A stretch of 64,000 bases of DNA from contig NZ_FRCQ01000027.1 of NCBI RefSeq assembly GCF_900142965.1, positions 42,642 through 106,641 of the forward strand, in the 5' to 3' direction. Of this stretch, positions 18,624 through 27,789 are shown one piece after another (the stretch's first letter is position 1; every line of letters starts with the position of its first letter). This stretch comes from Rhizobacter sp. OV335. Lineage in GTDB: Bacteria; Pseudomonadota; Gammaproteobacteria; Burkholderiales; Burkholderiaceae_C. A model generated the notes under the pieces. That model was given only the letters and a program-made list of their open reading frames with translations, was not told the DNA's origin and made no database searches. A program made the position numbers and the translations under genes.

Positions 18624-21047
18624 ATGTCGTACCGTCGTTTCCCGAGCCCTGTGCGGCTGTGTCTGCTGGCCGTGGTGTGTGCAGGCCTGAGCGCCTGTGG
18701 TGGCGACGATGGGCCGTCGCCCAGCGAGCCTGCCGCTTCGCTGACCCTCTCCGGCACCGCGGCCACCGGCAGCGCGCTGGCGAATGCCAAGGTCGCCGTC
18801 CGCTGCGCCGACGGCAGCCAGGGCAGTGCCACCACCCGCGCCGATGGCGGCTACTCCACGGCCTTCAACGGCAAGCTGCCTTGCCTGCTGGAGGCCGACG
18901 CAGGCGCGCTCGGCAAGCTGCACTCGCTGGCCACGGGCAGCGGCAGCAGCGCCACGGCGAACATCACGCCGCTGACGGAAGCCGTGGTGGGCAAGTTCTC
19001 GGCGGACACCGTGGCCTGGTTCGCGAGCTTCGACGCCGCCGCGGGCGCCAGCCTCAGCGCTGCCAAGGTCTCCGCTGCCCAGGCCGCGGTCAAGGACGAA
19101 CTGGTCGCCAACGCGATCAGCATTCCCGCCTCGGTGAGCGACTTCCTGGCCGGCGCGCTGGTCGCCGCTTCGGGCGGCGTGCCCGGCAACGAGCACGACC
19201 AGCTCCTCGACGCGCTCGCCGCCAAGACCTTCAGCATCAAGCTGGTGGCGATGAACGACTTCCACGGCGCCATCACCGCGCCGGCCGCCACCAATGGCGG
19301 CACGGTGACCCTGCCCGACCCGGCCCATGCCGCGGGCACCAAGGTCAACGTGGGCGGTGCGGCCTACGTGGCCACCGCGATCAAGGCGCTGCGCGCCAAG
19401 GGCCCCAACAGCGTGGTGGTGGGCGCGGGCGACATGACGGGCGCCTCGCCCTTCGTCTCGTCGGCGACGCACGACGAAGCGTCGGTCGACGTGCTCAACC
19501 GCATCGGGCTCGAGATCACCTCGGTCGGCAACCACGAGTTCGACTACGGCCGGGCCGAACTGCTGCGCAAGCAGAACGGCGGCTGCTTCCCGGTCTCCGG
19601 CGCCCAGGGCGTGGCCGGGGCCGATACCTGCTTCATGGACGCCGCCACCGGCACCTGGTCCGCGAGCGGCGGCAGCTTCAGCGGCGCGAAGTACAAGTAC
19701 CTGGCCGCCAACGTCGTCGACCAAACCAGCAACGCGCCGCTGCTGCCGGCCACGGCCATCAAGCGCTTCGGCCCGGTGGCGGTGGGCTTCATCGGCCTGA
19801 CGCTGAAGGGCACCACCGAACTGGTCGCCGGCACCGGGATCAGCGGCCTCGCTTTCCTGGAAGAGTCGTCCACCATCAACAGCCAGGCGAAGTCGCTGAA
19901 AGCGGCGGGCGTGCAAGCCGTGGTCGTGCTGATCCACCAGGGCGGCGTGTCGACCGCGACGACGGTCAACGACACCAGCTGCCCGGTCAGCTTCGGCGAC
20001 CTGGGCGGCATCCTGGACAAGCTCAGCAGCGACATCGACGTGGTCGTCAGCGGCCACAGCCACCAGGAATACGTCTGCAACTACACCGGCAAGGCCAGCG
20101 GCAAGCGCTATGTGGTCACGCAGACCGGCTTCTACGGCGGCGCAGTCACCGACATCAACCTGGGCATCAAGCTCAAGCAGGGCGTGACCTCGATCGACGC
20201 CGCCACGGTGCCGGTCATCCAGGCCGACAACAACGCCGGCGTCACGGTGCCGGCCGCCTTTGCCACCTTCGCGAAGGACGCGGACATCGCGGCCCTGGTG
20301 AACCACTATGTCGACGTCTCGAACACGCTGGCACAGAAGCAGGTCGGCACGCTCGGCGGCAACCTGATGCGGGCGCTGTTCACCGGCACCACCAACCGCG
20401 ACGAATCCGCCGAGGGCGTGATGGGCTCGGTGATGGCCGACGCCTACCTGTACGGCACACCCAACGGCGCCGACTTCGCGGTGGTCAACCCGGGCGGCGT
20501 GCGCGCCGACCTGACCTGCGCCACCGGCGTGAGCGCACCCTGCCCGGTGACCTACGCGCAGGTGAACACGGTCGCACCGTTTGCCAACACGGTGGTCAAG
20601 GTCAACGTCACCGGCGCGCAGGTGATCCGCCTGCTCGAGCAGCAATGGGAAGCGCCGAACTGCACCGCCAAGTTCAACCCTGCGACGCTGCAGTACGGGC
20701 GCCTGCTACAGGTGTCCAACGGCCTGACCTACAGCTATGACAACAGCGTCAACGGCTGGACCACCGGCGCCAGCCCGACCGACTGCGCGGCTGCGGGCAC
20801 CGGGCACCGGGTGGTGGTCTCGTCGGTCAAGGTCAACGGCGTGGCGCTGGACCTCGCCAAGACCTACACGGTCAGCACCAACAACTTCCTGGGCCTGGGC
20901 AGCGGCGGCGACAACTTCAACGTGCTGGCGACGCAGGGGACCAACGTGGTCGATTCCAAGGTGATCGACCTCGACGCGATGATTGCCTACTTCCGCGAGA
21001 AATCGCCGGTCGCGCCCACGACCCCGCGCATCACGCGCATCAACTGA
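18624..21047 (+). CDS. Secreted lipoprotein bifunctional metallophosphatase/5'-nucleotidase
   Basis: A protein of 807 aa starting at ATG 18624 behind GAGGAGG. A lipoprotein signal ends in LSAC (C25), so it is probably anchored to the outer membrane or periplasmic. About residues 38-120 form a carboxypeptidase-regulatory-like segment. The metallophosphatase domain starts near residue 205, with D212/H214 (MNDFHGAI), GDMTGAS, G302-N-H-E (GNHEFDYG) and G477-H-S-H. The C-terminal 5'-nucleotidase domain includes NPGGVRADL. It should hydrolyse extracytoplasmic nucleotides to nucleosides and phosphate. It is followed directly by a small secreted protein gene (TGATG junction). Confidence 0.93.
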   Translation: MSYRRFPSPVRLCLLAVVCAGLSACGGDDGPSPSEPAASLTLSGTAATGSALANAKVAVRCADGSQGSATTRADGGYSTAFNGKLPCLLEADAGALGKLHSLATGSGSSATANITPLTEAVVGKFSADTVAWFASFDAAAGASLSAAKVSAAQAAVKDELVANAISIPASVSDFLAGALVAASGGVPGNEHDQLLDALAAKTFSIKLVAMNDFHGAITAPAATNGGTVTLPDPAHAAGTKVNVGGAAYVATAIKALRAKGPNSVVVGAGDMTGASPFVSSATHDEASVDVLNRIGLEITSVGNHEFDYGRAELLRKQNGGCFPVSGAQGVAGADTCFMDAATGTWSASGGSFSGAKYKYLAANVVDQTSNAPLLPATAIKRFGPVAVGFIGLTLKGTTELVAGTGISGLAFLEESSTINSQAKSLKAAGVQAVVVLIHQGGVSTATTVNDTSCPVSFGDLGGILDKLSSDIDVVVSGHSHQEYVCNYTGKASGKRYVVTQTGFYGGAVTDINLGIKLKQGVTSIDAATVPVIQADNNAGVTVPAAFATFAKDADIAALVNHYVDVSNTLAQKQVGTLGGNLMRALFTGTTNRDESAEGVMGSVMADAYLYGTPNGADFAVVNPGGVRADLTCATGVSAPCPVTYAQVNTVAPFANTVVKVNVTGAQVIRLLEQQWEAPNCTAKFNPATLQYGRLLQVSNGLTYSYDNSVNGWTTGASPTDCAAAGTGHRVVVSSVKVNGVALDLAKTYTVSTNNFLGLGSGGDNFNVLATQGTNVVDSKVIDLDAMIAYFREKSPVAPTTPRITRIN

Positions 21048-21502
21048 TGCGGCGTCGCTGGAGCCTGGCCAGGGCGGCGGCGGGGACCGTCGTCGGTGCG
21101 CTCTGCGGCCTGCAGGCGCTGCCGGCCTGGGCGCTCGCCGCGGCGCAACGGCGCGCCCTGAACGAGGCCGTGCAGCAGACCTCGCAGGCCTGCCTGCACG
21201 AGATGCACCACGACACCGACGAGTTCTCGGCGTGTGTCGATGCGCGGCTGCTGGGCGCAGCGGGCAAACCCGTGGAACAGCTCGGCATGGCCTACCTGGG
21301 GCTGGTGGGTTGCGTGTCGGCCGCGCGCATCGCCACGCTGCACTCCGAGGACTGCGCGCGGGGCTACCTGGCCCGCGTCGACGCGCTGCGCAAGCGTTTC
21401 AAGCTGAGCGACCAGGACCTGTGCCCGACGGTGGCAGGTGACTGCCGCAGCCGGCTGGCACAGATCGATGCGCTGCGCCGGGACAGGAAACCGCGGAAAT
21501 AA
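21047..21502 (+). CDS. Small secreted cysteine-rich hypothetical protein
   Basis: A protein of 151 aa; the ATG shares one base with the 5'-nucleotidase stop (TGATG), so the two are translationally coupled. The N-terminus MRRRWSLARAAAGTVVGALCG is a typical signal peptide with cleavage likely near WALA. The mature part has six cysteines (49, 63, 89, 103, 126, 133), enough for three disulfide bonds in the periplasm, and a strongly basic tail. I recognise no domain. A role as partner or inhibitor of the nucleotidase is only inference from coupling. Confidence 0.7.
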   Translation: MRRRWSLARAAAGTVVGALCGLQALPAWALAAAQRRALNEAVQQTSQACLHEMHHDTDEFSACVDARLLGAAGKPVEQLGMAYLGLVGCVSAARIATLHSEDCARGYLARVDALRKRFKLSDQDLCPTVAGDCRSRLAQIDALRRDRKPRK

Positions 21503-21519
21503 AAACGCAGAATCGCAGG

Positions 21520-22464
21520 ATGAGCAGCTTCGCCTTCCTGTCGAACAACGCCTTCCTGAAGGCGCCCACGGCCTCGGCCGACACGCCCTTCGCGGTGGCC
21601 GGCATTGCGTGGGACGGCGCGGTGACGAACCGCCCCGGCGCCCGTTTCGGCCCGCGCGCGATCCGCGAGGCGAGCCACATGCTGTGCGACGGCATCCACC
21701 CGTTCTTCGACAGCACGCCCGACGGGCTGCTCGGCGATGCCGGCGACCTGCTGCTGCCGAACACCAGCCTCGAGCGCATGCGCGCCGCGATGGGTCCGAA
21801 GGTGGCGCCGCTGATCCGCGCGCACCACATGGCCTGGCTGGGCGGCGACCACTCGATCACGCTGCCCTTGCTGCGCAGCTATGTCGAGTGGCTGGGCAAG
21901 CCGCTCGCGGTGATCCATTTCGATGCGCACTGCGACACCTGGGCCGATCACTTCGGCGAGCCGAGCGGCCACGGCACCTGGGTCTACGAGGCGATCAACG
22001 AAGGCCTGGTGATCAAGGAGTGCTTCACGCAGCTGGGCATCCGCTCGGCCGGCCAGCGCGAGGCGCGCGAGTACGTGCGCGACCAGGGCGGGCAGATCTT
22101 CACCGCACGCGAGCTGCGCGGCCTCGACGGCGCGGCGCAGATGCAGCCGGTCCTGTCGGCGATCCGCAGCCGGCTGTCGCGGCATGACAACCCGCCCGTC
22201 TACCTGAGCCTGGACATCGACTGCCTCGACCCGGCGTTCGCGCCCGGCACCGGCACGCCGGAGCCCGGCGGTCTCGCGACCACGCAGGTGCTGACGGTGC
22301 TGGAAGAACTGGCCGACCTGCCCTTCGTCGGGATGGATTGCGTGGAGGTGTCGCCGCCGTACGACCACGCAGAACTTACCAGCTATGCGGCGGCGAATTT
22401 CGTGTGGACGTACCTGTGCGGGCGGACAGCCCGACGGCATGTACTCGTCTCCGCTAGCGCTTGA
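21520..22464 (+). CDS. speB: Agmatinase/guanidinobutyrase-type ureohydrolase
   Basis: A protein of 314 aa with the complete two-manganese site of the ureohydrolase family: H111 (GGDHS), D135, H137 and D139 (FDAHCDTW), D232 and D234 (SLDIDCLDPAFAPGTGTPE). The family hydrolyses agmatine to putrescine and urea, or guanidinobutyrate and similar guanidino acids. The symbol speB is tentative, because substrate cannot be separated by motif alone. If agmatinase, it would feed putrescine to the catabolic island that begins 4 kb to the right. The stop overlaps the convergent glycosyl-phosphate transferase gene by 11 nt. Confidence 0.88.
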   Translation: MSSFAFLSNNAFLKAPTASADTPFAVAGIAWDGAVTNRPGARFGPRAIREASHMLCDGIHPFFDSTPDGLLGDAGDLLLPNTSLERMRAAMGPKVAPLIRAHHMAWLGGDHSITLPLLRSYVEWLGKPLAVIHFDAHCDTWADHFGEPSGHGTWVYEAINEGLVIKECFTQLGIRSAGQREAREYVRDQGGQIFTARELRGLDGAAQMQPVLSAIRSRLSRHDNPPVYLSLDIDCLDPAFAPGTGTPEPGGLATTQVLTVLEELADLPFVGMDCVEVSPPYDHAELTSYAAANFVWTYLCGRTARRHVLVSASA

Positions 22465-23413
22465 CCTCGAAGCGAAGCAGGTAGCCGCAGGCGAGGACTG
22501 CCGCCAGGAGGTACAGCGACAAGGCGCTCGCCGCACCAAGCTCTGGAACCGCCCACGCGAGGCCTGCAAGACTTGCCGAGATCACTCCGGCAGTCAGGTC
22601 CACTCGCGCGCGCGACCAGCCCGCGGCCTGCAGGCGCAGGCTGAAGTGATCCGGACTGCCGCGCCACCAAGGCAGCCCCTTCTTCACCCTCACGGCGGTG
22701 ATGAAACACAGCTCGAAGAGAAAGACCCCGCAAACGAGCAGCGCGGCGATGAATCCCCCCCCTCCTGCACTCATGCCGGCCGGGTCGATCCACGCTGCCG
22801 CCAGCAGGAAGCCGATCAAGTGGCTACCAGCATCCCCGAGAAAGATGCGCGCTGGCGGGCGATTGCGGACAAGAAAACCGGCGCATGCACCGCTGCCGGC
22901 GATCCACAGCGATGGATTTCGACCCTGCAGCAACAAGGCGACCGCGAGCAACGTGACGACGCCGAGGCTGGCCACCAACCCGTCGCAGACGTCCGTGAAG
23001 TTGACGGCGTTCACCATCACCAGCATCGCGAACATACTGAGCGCGCCGTCGACCCACCACAAGCCCGTCACCGGCGCCTGCAGACCCAGCAAGACCAGCA
23101 CGGCGGCAATCACCGCCTGCCATGCGAACTTCGGGGCCGGCCGGAACGGTCTGGCGTCGTCGACCGTGCCGAGCACGGTGTAGAGCACAGCGCCGACCAA
23201 CACCGTGAACGACAACCCCTCCCGAGCGTTCACCACCCCTGCGATGGGCAGGCCTGCGAGCACGCCCCACCCGCCCAGATAGGCCACCGGGGTCACATGC
23301 TGCGCAACGATCGGATTGGGCCTGGAGACGAATGCGCACGCGCGGGCAATCCACTCGGCTGCCCGTGTTGCTCCGTATCCGCAGACGAACGACAACAGCC
23401 ACAGCCGGATCAA
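22454..23413 (-). CDS. MraY/WecA-like polyprenyl-phosphate sugar-1-phosphate transferase
   Basis: The product is 319 aa, an integral membrane protein with about ten hydrophobic segments. I set the start at TTG 23413, which overlaps the stop of the upstream gene as TTGA and has GGAGG 4 nt before it. Family motifs are GTVDDAR, NAVNFTDVCDGL (the second Asp pair) and FLGDAGSHLIGF. The usual His-rich loop DHLHHRL is replaced by SPDHFSLRLQAAG, placing it in a divergent subgroup. It probably moves a sugar-1-phosphate from a nucleotide sugar onto undecaprenyl phosphate, starting a surface glycan. It ends the three-gene glycan module. Confidence 0.85.
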   Translation of the reverse strand: MIRLWLLSFVCGYGATRAAEWIARACAFVSRPNPIVAQHVTPVAYLGGWGVLAGLPIAGVVNAREGLSFTVLVGAVLYTVLGTVDDARPFRPAPKFAWQAVIAAVLVLLGLQAPVTGLWWVDGALSMFAMLVMVNAVNFTDVCDGLVASLGVVTLLAVALLLQGRNPSLWIAGSGACAGFLVRNRPPARIFLGDAGSHLIGFLLAAAWIDPAGMSAGGGGFIAALLVCGVFLFELCFITAVRVKKGLPWWRGSPDHFSLRLQAAGWSRARVDLTAGVISASLAGLAWAVPELGAASALSLYLLAAVLACGYLLRFEVKR

Positions 23414-24744
23414 GCTGCCTCCGCGAGCCGATTGGCGAGCGTCGCCCCCAGGACGAACCCATCGTGCATCACCTGCGCCATGGAAGAATATTCCCAGCGT
23501 CCGTAGCGTCCCAGCGGTTCGATCCCGACCGACCGCAGCCAGGCGCTCACCGTCCGCACCGCCTGCTCTGTGCCGTGCTTGAACACGACATAGGCGGGGT
23601 CGGCCTCGATCAGGGTGGCATCCAGTACCTCGTGTTCGGGCATGAGGGCACCGACCGCTCGCGCTTGTGCCTCGACGCAATGCGCGAGTCCGGCCGGCAC
23701 AAGCTCGTCCAATCGCCATGGGACCTCTGCCAGCAGGGGCCAGCCTTCGGGTGGTGCCATCAACGGATCGAAGGAATGCAGGAAGACCAGGCGAGTGAAG
23801 CAAACCTCGCTGGAAGGGTAGTACCGCCACAGCCCTGCGTCGGGTCGCGGCCCCTTGATGCGCAAGGCCACGGAAAGAACCCTGTTGTGCTCCAGCGTCC
23901 CGGCCGCCGCACGAACATCGCCGGGCACGCCGTCACACAGGTGAACCAGCCGCGACAGCGGCAAGGTGCTGACGCAGCACACGCTCCACCCGACCGTCGC
24001 CAGCCCGGCTGGCGTGCGCACGGTGGCGCTGCGCGAGGCCGGGCTCAATGCGACGACCTCGTGGTTCAAACGCAGCTTGTCCACTGTTGCGGCCAGCGCC
24101 ATGGAGAGCACGCCCATTCCCCTCTGCGACGCACCAGCGGGCGGATGGGGATACCAACCGTCCTCGTTGTAGGCGCGCTTGGAATCGTCGGGGCGCGCAA
24201 GCCCCTCCAGCACCTTGGCCGGATCGGGCCGGGAGAGATTCCAGACCATCCCCGCGTGCTCGATCGTGGACAAGTCCCGGCGCCACATCTTCGCGTTGTA
24301 CGGAAGAAAAAACAGCTGGCAAAGGGATTCGCCGAAGCTGCGCAGCAGCAATTCCTGATAGTTCGCAACCCTTTGCGCTGCGGGCCCGGCCGACTCCCGA
24401 GTCAGGTCCGCCACACAGGCCGCGGCCGTGGCCGCATCAAGGTGCCCGAGGTGATCCTGGATGGGGAAACGTGCCGTCCCTGCTTCACACACGACATAGG
24501 CAGCCGGTTTGCAGGGCTGGAGAACGTCACCCAGCAAGCGACGGATGCGTGCCTTCGTCGAGTCGTCGCGGAAATGCAGCAGGTGGATGACGTGATCGAA
24601 CCACCAGCCGTCGATCTCGAAGGATCGCACCAATCCACCCGGCTGCGATGCACGCTCGAGCAGCAGTGCCCGTTGGCCGAGGCACGAAGCGACGGACAAC
24701 CCTCCCAGTCCGCCACCCAGCACCAGGACCTCGGCCATCGTCAT
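23410..24744 (-). CDS. FAD-dependent UDP-galactopyranose-mutase/protoporphyrinogen-oxidase-like oxidoreductase
   Basis: A protein of 444 aa. The N-terminal GGGLGGLSVASCLGQ is the FAD-binding GxGxxG fold, followed by the E-x6-GG region ERASQPGGLVRSFEIDG. FFLPYNAKMWRRDLSTI and the C-terminal LGRYGRWEYSSMAQVMHDG resemble UDP-galactopyranose-mutase-like flavoproteins found in sugar clusters. A nucleotide-sugar ring mutase or redox role is therefore likely, with a general amine-oxidase-family label as the cautious alternative. Its start overlaps the epimerase stop (ATGA) and its stop overlaps the transferase TTG, so the three proteins are made together. Confidence 0.8.
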   Translation of the reverse strand: MTMAEVLVLGGGLGGLSVASCLGQRALLLERASQPGGLVRSFEIDGWWFDHVIHLLHFRDDSTKARIRRLLGDVLQPCKPAAYVVCEAGTARFPIQDHLGHLDAATAAACVADLTRESAGPAAQRVANYQELLLRSFGESLCQLFFLPYNAKMWRRDLSTIEHAGMVWNLSRPDPAKVLEGLARPDDSKRAYNEDGWYPHPPAGASQRGMGVLSMALAATVDKLRLNHEVVALSPASRSATVRTPAGLATVGWSVCCVSTLPLSRLVHLCDGVPGDVRAAAGTLEHNRVLSVALRIKGPRPDAGLWRYYPSSEVCFTRLVFLHSFDPLMAPPEGWPLLAEVPWRLDELVPAGLAHCVEAQARAVGALMPEHEVLDATLIEADPAYVVFKHGTEQAVRTVSAWLRSVGIEPLGRYGRWEYSSMAQVMHDGFVLGATLANRLAEAA

Positions 24745-25724
24745 GGGCGTGCCGCGCCGATGACGGCGTCCACGATGGATTCGATGGAAGGCCACGACAC
24801 GGGGCCGATCAACGATTGCAGCGTCCGTGTCTGCGGGATTCTCGACCGCAAGTCCGTGCGCCCGGGAAACGCAGATGCATAAGGCACATGGACGATCGGC
24901 GAGGCCGAGCCGGTGCGCGCAACCACCATTTGCGCCAGATCAAGGATCGACGTGGGCGTCGACGCACCGATGTTGAGGGCACGTCGAGGCAGGCTCCATG
25001 CCCCGGGAGCCCGCATGACGGCCAGAAGGCAATCCACGAACGTGACCACGGATCCGAAACTGCGGGTCTGGTGCCCGTCGTCGTAGACGGTCAGGGGTTC
25101 ACCCTCCAGGGCGCGAGTGACGAACGACGGGATCACCATGCCCCATTGGCTGACCTGTCCGACACCCACCACATTGAACGGCCTGACACACAGCGCCGGT
25201 CGATCGGCCTCGCGCGCCAGCGCTTCCATGCGCCACTTGCCGACCGCATACCCCGGAACGCCGCCGTCGTAGGTCAGCGCCGAAGCCTCGGAGTCGCCCA
25301 TCGACTCATCGACGGCACCATCGTCCGACAGACCATAGATGGCCGACGACGATGCCATCAGGATCGGCACGCCCGACGGGGTTCGATCGAGCAGCATCTG
25401 CGTACCCTCGACGGCAACCCGATAGGCCTGCTCGCGCTCGCGGGTTGCAAGCCGCATCCCGACCAGGCCCGCCAGGTGCACGACGAGGTCCGCACGCCGC
25501 GTCGCCGATTCAACGGCGCTGCGATCCAGCACGGAACCGCAGACAAACCGAAGGCGCGGTGTCTCGGAACAGGCCTGCGTTCCGCTGGACAGGTCGTCCA
25601 GCACCACCACGTGATGACCGTCGGCGATCAGCCGCTGTACCAGCCATCTCCCAATGAAACCCGCTCCACCTGTCACACAGACCGTGGATGGCGCTCCGAG
25701 GCAACTGCCGATGCGATCGGTCAT
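24741..25724 (-). CDS. NAD-dependent nucleotide-sugar epimerase/dehydratase (extended SDR)
   Basis: A protein of 327 aa starting at ATG 25724, with GGGAGG 7 nt before it. The Rossmann motif TGGAGFIGRWLVQRL lies near residue 15, HLAGLVG is the third-strand motif, and the catalytic set is SSSAIYG with YAVGKWRME (YxxxK). The size and the FNVVGVGQ segment resemble UDP-glucose/UDP-GlcNAc 4-epimerases. It would supply the sugar nucleotide used by the following flavoprotein and membrane transferase. It is the first gene of the glycan module; the 93 bp upstream to the Lrp gene contain no clear promoter. Confidence 0.87.
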   Translation of the reverse strand: MTDRIGSCLGAPSTVCVTGGAGFIGRWLVQRLIADGHHVVVLDDLSSGTQACSETPRLRFVCGSVLDRSAVESATRRADLVVHLAGLVGMRLATREREQAYRVAVEGTQMLLDRTPSGVPILMASSSAIYGLSDDGAVDESMGDSEASALTYDGGVPGYAVGKWRMEALAREADRPALCVRPFNVVGVGQVSQWGMVIPSFVTRALEGEPLTVYDDGHQTRSFGSVVTFVDCLLAVMRAPGAWSLPRRALNIGASTPTSILDLAQMVVARTGSASPIVHVPYASAFPGRTDLRSRIPQTRTLQSLIGPVSWPSIESIVDAVIGAARP

Positions 25725-25817
25725 GGTCTGTCCTCCCTTGCAACCCGCCGCAAGATGCTGGCCTTCCATCGGCAAGTCCATCATCTGGTTTGAGTATGCA
25801 CGCCAGACCGCTGATCC

Positions 25818-26297
25818 TCAAACGGCCAGCGCCGTCGTCTTCTTGACCGTCCGCAGCACCAGCATCGAGTTCGAGCGCACCACCCCCGGCAGCCGCTCCA
25901 GCACCTCGGTGTGGAAGCGCTCCAGGTCGCCTGCATCGCAGTACGTGAAGCGCAGCAGGTAGTCGTTGGTGCCGGCCACGTAGAAGCAGTCGAGGATCTC
26001 CGGCACGTCGCGCACCGCCTGCTCGAACTCGGCCATCGCGGCCTGCGTCAGCTTCTCGAGGTTGACGATCGTGAAGCTGGTGCCCGGCTGCCCGACCGCC
26101 TTCGAATCGATCAGCGCCACGTACTGCGCGATCACCCCGCCGTCTTCCAGCGCCTTGACGCGCCGCAAACAGGCCGAAGGCGACAGGTGAACCCGTTCGG
26201 CCAGCTCGACATTGGCCAGCTTGCCCTCGACCTGCAAGACCCGCAGGATGTGGCGATCAATCGCATCGAGTTGCACCTTCGGCTTGCTGCTTGCCAT
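25818..26297 (-). CDS. Lrp/AsnC family transcriptional regulator
   Basis: A protein of 159 aa: an N-terminal helix-turn-helix (LDAIDRHILRVLQVEGKLANVELAERVHLSPSACLRRVKALE), then a RAM effector domain with the GTNDYLLRF turn typical of Lrp. Such proteins respond to amino acids and form octamers that wrap DNA. It is divergent from the beta-alanine/omega aminotransferase that opens the polyamine island, with 133 bp between. Control of that gene, and perhaps of the whole island, is the natural inference. The shared gap contains the AT-rich element GCAAATTTCGC, which could be part of an Lrp site. Confidence 0.93.
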   Translation of the reverse strand: MASSKPKVQLDAIDRHILRVLQVEGKLANVELAERVHLSPSACLRRVKALEDGGVIAQYVALIDSKAVGQPGTSFTIVNLEKLTQAAMAEFEQAVRDVPEILDCFYVAGTNDYLLRFTYCDAGDLERFHTEVLERLPGVVRSNSMLVLRTVKKTTALAV

Positions 26298-26430
26298 ATT
26301 CTGCTAATCCATGAGTGTTCAGTCGCATGATATTGCGGCACGCACCGAAATCGAGCCGCTTTGCGCAAGCAAATTTCGCGGCAAGCCGGCTAGACTGCGT
26401 GACGAAATTCACAAGCCATCTGAACCGGTC

Positions 26431-27735
26431 ATGGACAACAAGCTCGACGCCCACTGGATGCCCTTCACCGCCAACCGGCAGTTCAAGCAGGCGCCACGCC
26501 TGCTGTCCAAGGCCGAAGGAATGCACTACTGGACGCCCGAGGGCCGCCAGGTGCTCGACGGTGCCGCCGGCCTGTGGTGCGTGAACGCCGGGCATGCGCG
26601 GCCGAAGATCGTCAAGGCCATCCAGGACCAGGCCGCCGAGATGGACTTCGCGCCGCCCTTCCAGATGGGCCACCCGAAGGCCTTCGAACTCGCCGAGCGC
26701 CTGGTCAAGCTGGCGCCGGCCGAGCTGACCAAGGTGTTCTTCACCAACTCCGGCTCCGAAGCCGTCGAGACCGCGCTGAAGATGGCCATCGGCTACCACC
26801 GCGCCCGCGGCGAAGGCCAGCGCACCCGGCTGATCGGCCGCGAGCGCGGCTACCACGGCGTCAACTTCGGCGGCATCTCGGTCGGCGGGCTGGTCGCCAA
26901 CCGCAAGATGTTCGGCAGCCTGCTGCCCGGCGTCGACCACATCCGCCACACGCACGATCCGCGCAACGCGTTCACCCAAGGCCAGCCGCTGCACGGCGCC
27001 GAGCTGGCCGACGACCTGGAGCGCCTGGTCGCGCTGCACGATGCATCGACCATCGCCGCGGTGATCGTCGAGCCGGTCGCCGGCTCCACCGGCGTGCTGG
27101 TGCCGCCGCAGGGCTACCTCGAACGCCTGCGCGCGATCTGCGACAAGCACGGCATCCTGCTGATCTTCGACGAGGTCATCACCGGCTTCGGCCGCCTCGG
27201 CGCACCGTTCGCCGCGACGAAATTCGGCGTCACGCCCGACCTGATGACGGTCGCCAAGGGCCTGACCAACGGTGCCGTGCCGATGGGCGCGGTGTTCGCG
27301 AAGCAGCACGTGCACGACGCCTTCATGAACGGCCCCGAGCAGGCCATCGAGTTCTTCCACGGCTACACCTATTCGGCGCATCCTCTCGCCTGCGCCGCCG
27401 CGCTCGGCACGCTCGACACCTATGCCGACGAAGGCCTGCTGACGCGCGGCGAAGCGATGGCACCCACCTTCGAGCGCGCGGTGCATTCGCTGAAGGACCT
27501 GCCGAACGTGATCGACGTGCGCAACCTCGGCCTGGTCGGCGGCATCGAGCTCGCGCCGATCGACGGCCAGCCCGGCAAGCGGGCGTTCTCGGTCTTCCTC
27601 GACTGCTGGGAGAAGGGCCTGCTGATCCGCACCACCGGCGACACGGTCGCGCTGTCGCCGCCGCTGATCATCGAGAACAAGCACATCGACCAGCTGATCG
27701 GCACGCTGTCCGACGCGATCAAGCGCGCGGCCTGA
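26431..27735 (+). CDS. Class III omega-aminotransferase, beta-alanine--pyruvate type
   Basis: A protein of 434 aa. It has the opening HWMPFTANRQFKQAPRLL and VNAGHARPKI of beta-alanine:pyruvate transaminases. FFTNSGSEAVETALK binds the PLP phosphate, LLIFDEVITGFGRLG contains the PLP Asp, and LMTVAKGLTNGAVPMGAV contains the Schiff-base Lys. It moves an omega-amino group from beta-alanine or a related amine to pyruvate. Within a polyamine island it could serve 3-aminopropionate from spermidine breakdown or gamma-aminobutyrate. It is transcribed divergently from the Lrp regulator. The chosen ATG is the one directly before the family N-terminus. Confidence 0.93.
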   Translation: MDNKLDAHWMPFTANRQFKQAPRLLSKAEGMHYWTPEGRQVLDGAAGLWCVNAGHARPKIVKAIQDQAAEMDFAPPFQMGHPKAFELAERLVKLAPAELTKVFFTNSGSEAVETALKMAIGYHRARGEGQRTRLIGRERGYHGVNFGGISVGGLVANRKMFGSLLPGVDHIRHTHDPRNAFTQGQPLHGAELADDLERLVALHDASTIAAVIVEPVAGSTGVLVPPQGYLERLRAICDKHGILLIFDEVITGFGRLGAPFAATKFGVTPDLMTVAKGLTNGAVPMGAVFAKQHVHDAFMNGPEQAIEFFHGYTYSAHPLACAAALGTLDTYADEGLLTRGEAMAPTFERAVHSLKDLPNVIDVRNLGLVGGIELAPIDGQPGKRAFSVFLDCWEKGLLIRTTGDTVALSPPLIIENKHIDQLIGTLSDAIKRAA

Positions 27736-27789
27736 CCATGGTCCGTCCTTTCAACCGCACATCAAAGGGCCTTGCCTAGCGCCTACCGT

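Noticed and set aside
18384..20645. A leftward open frame of 753 codons opposite the 5'-nucleotidase
   Set aside because: The opposite strand has all metallophosphatase motifs and a ribosome-binding site; this frame has only low-complexity Gly/Ala/Arg/His sequence.
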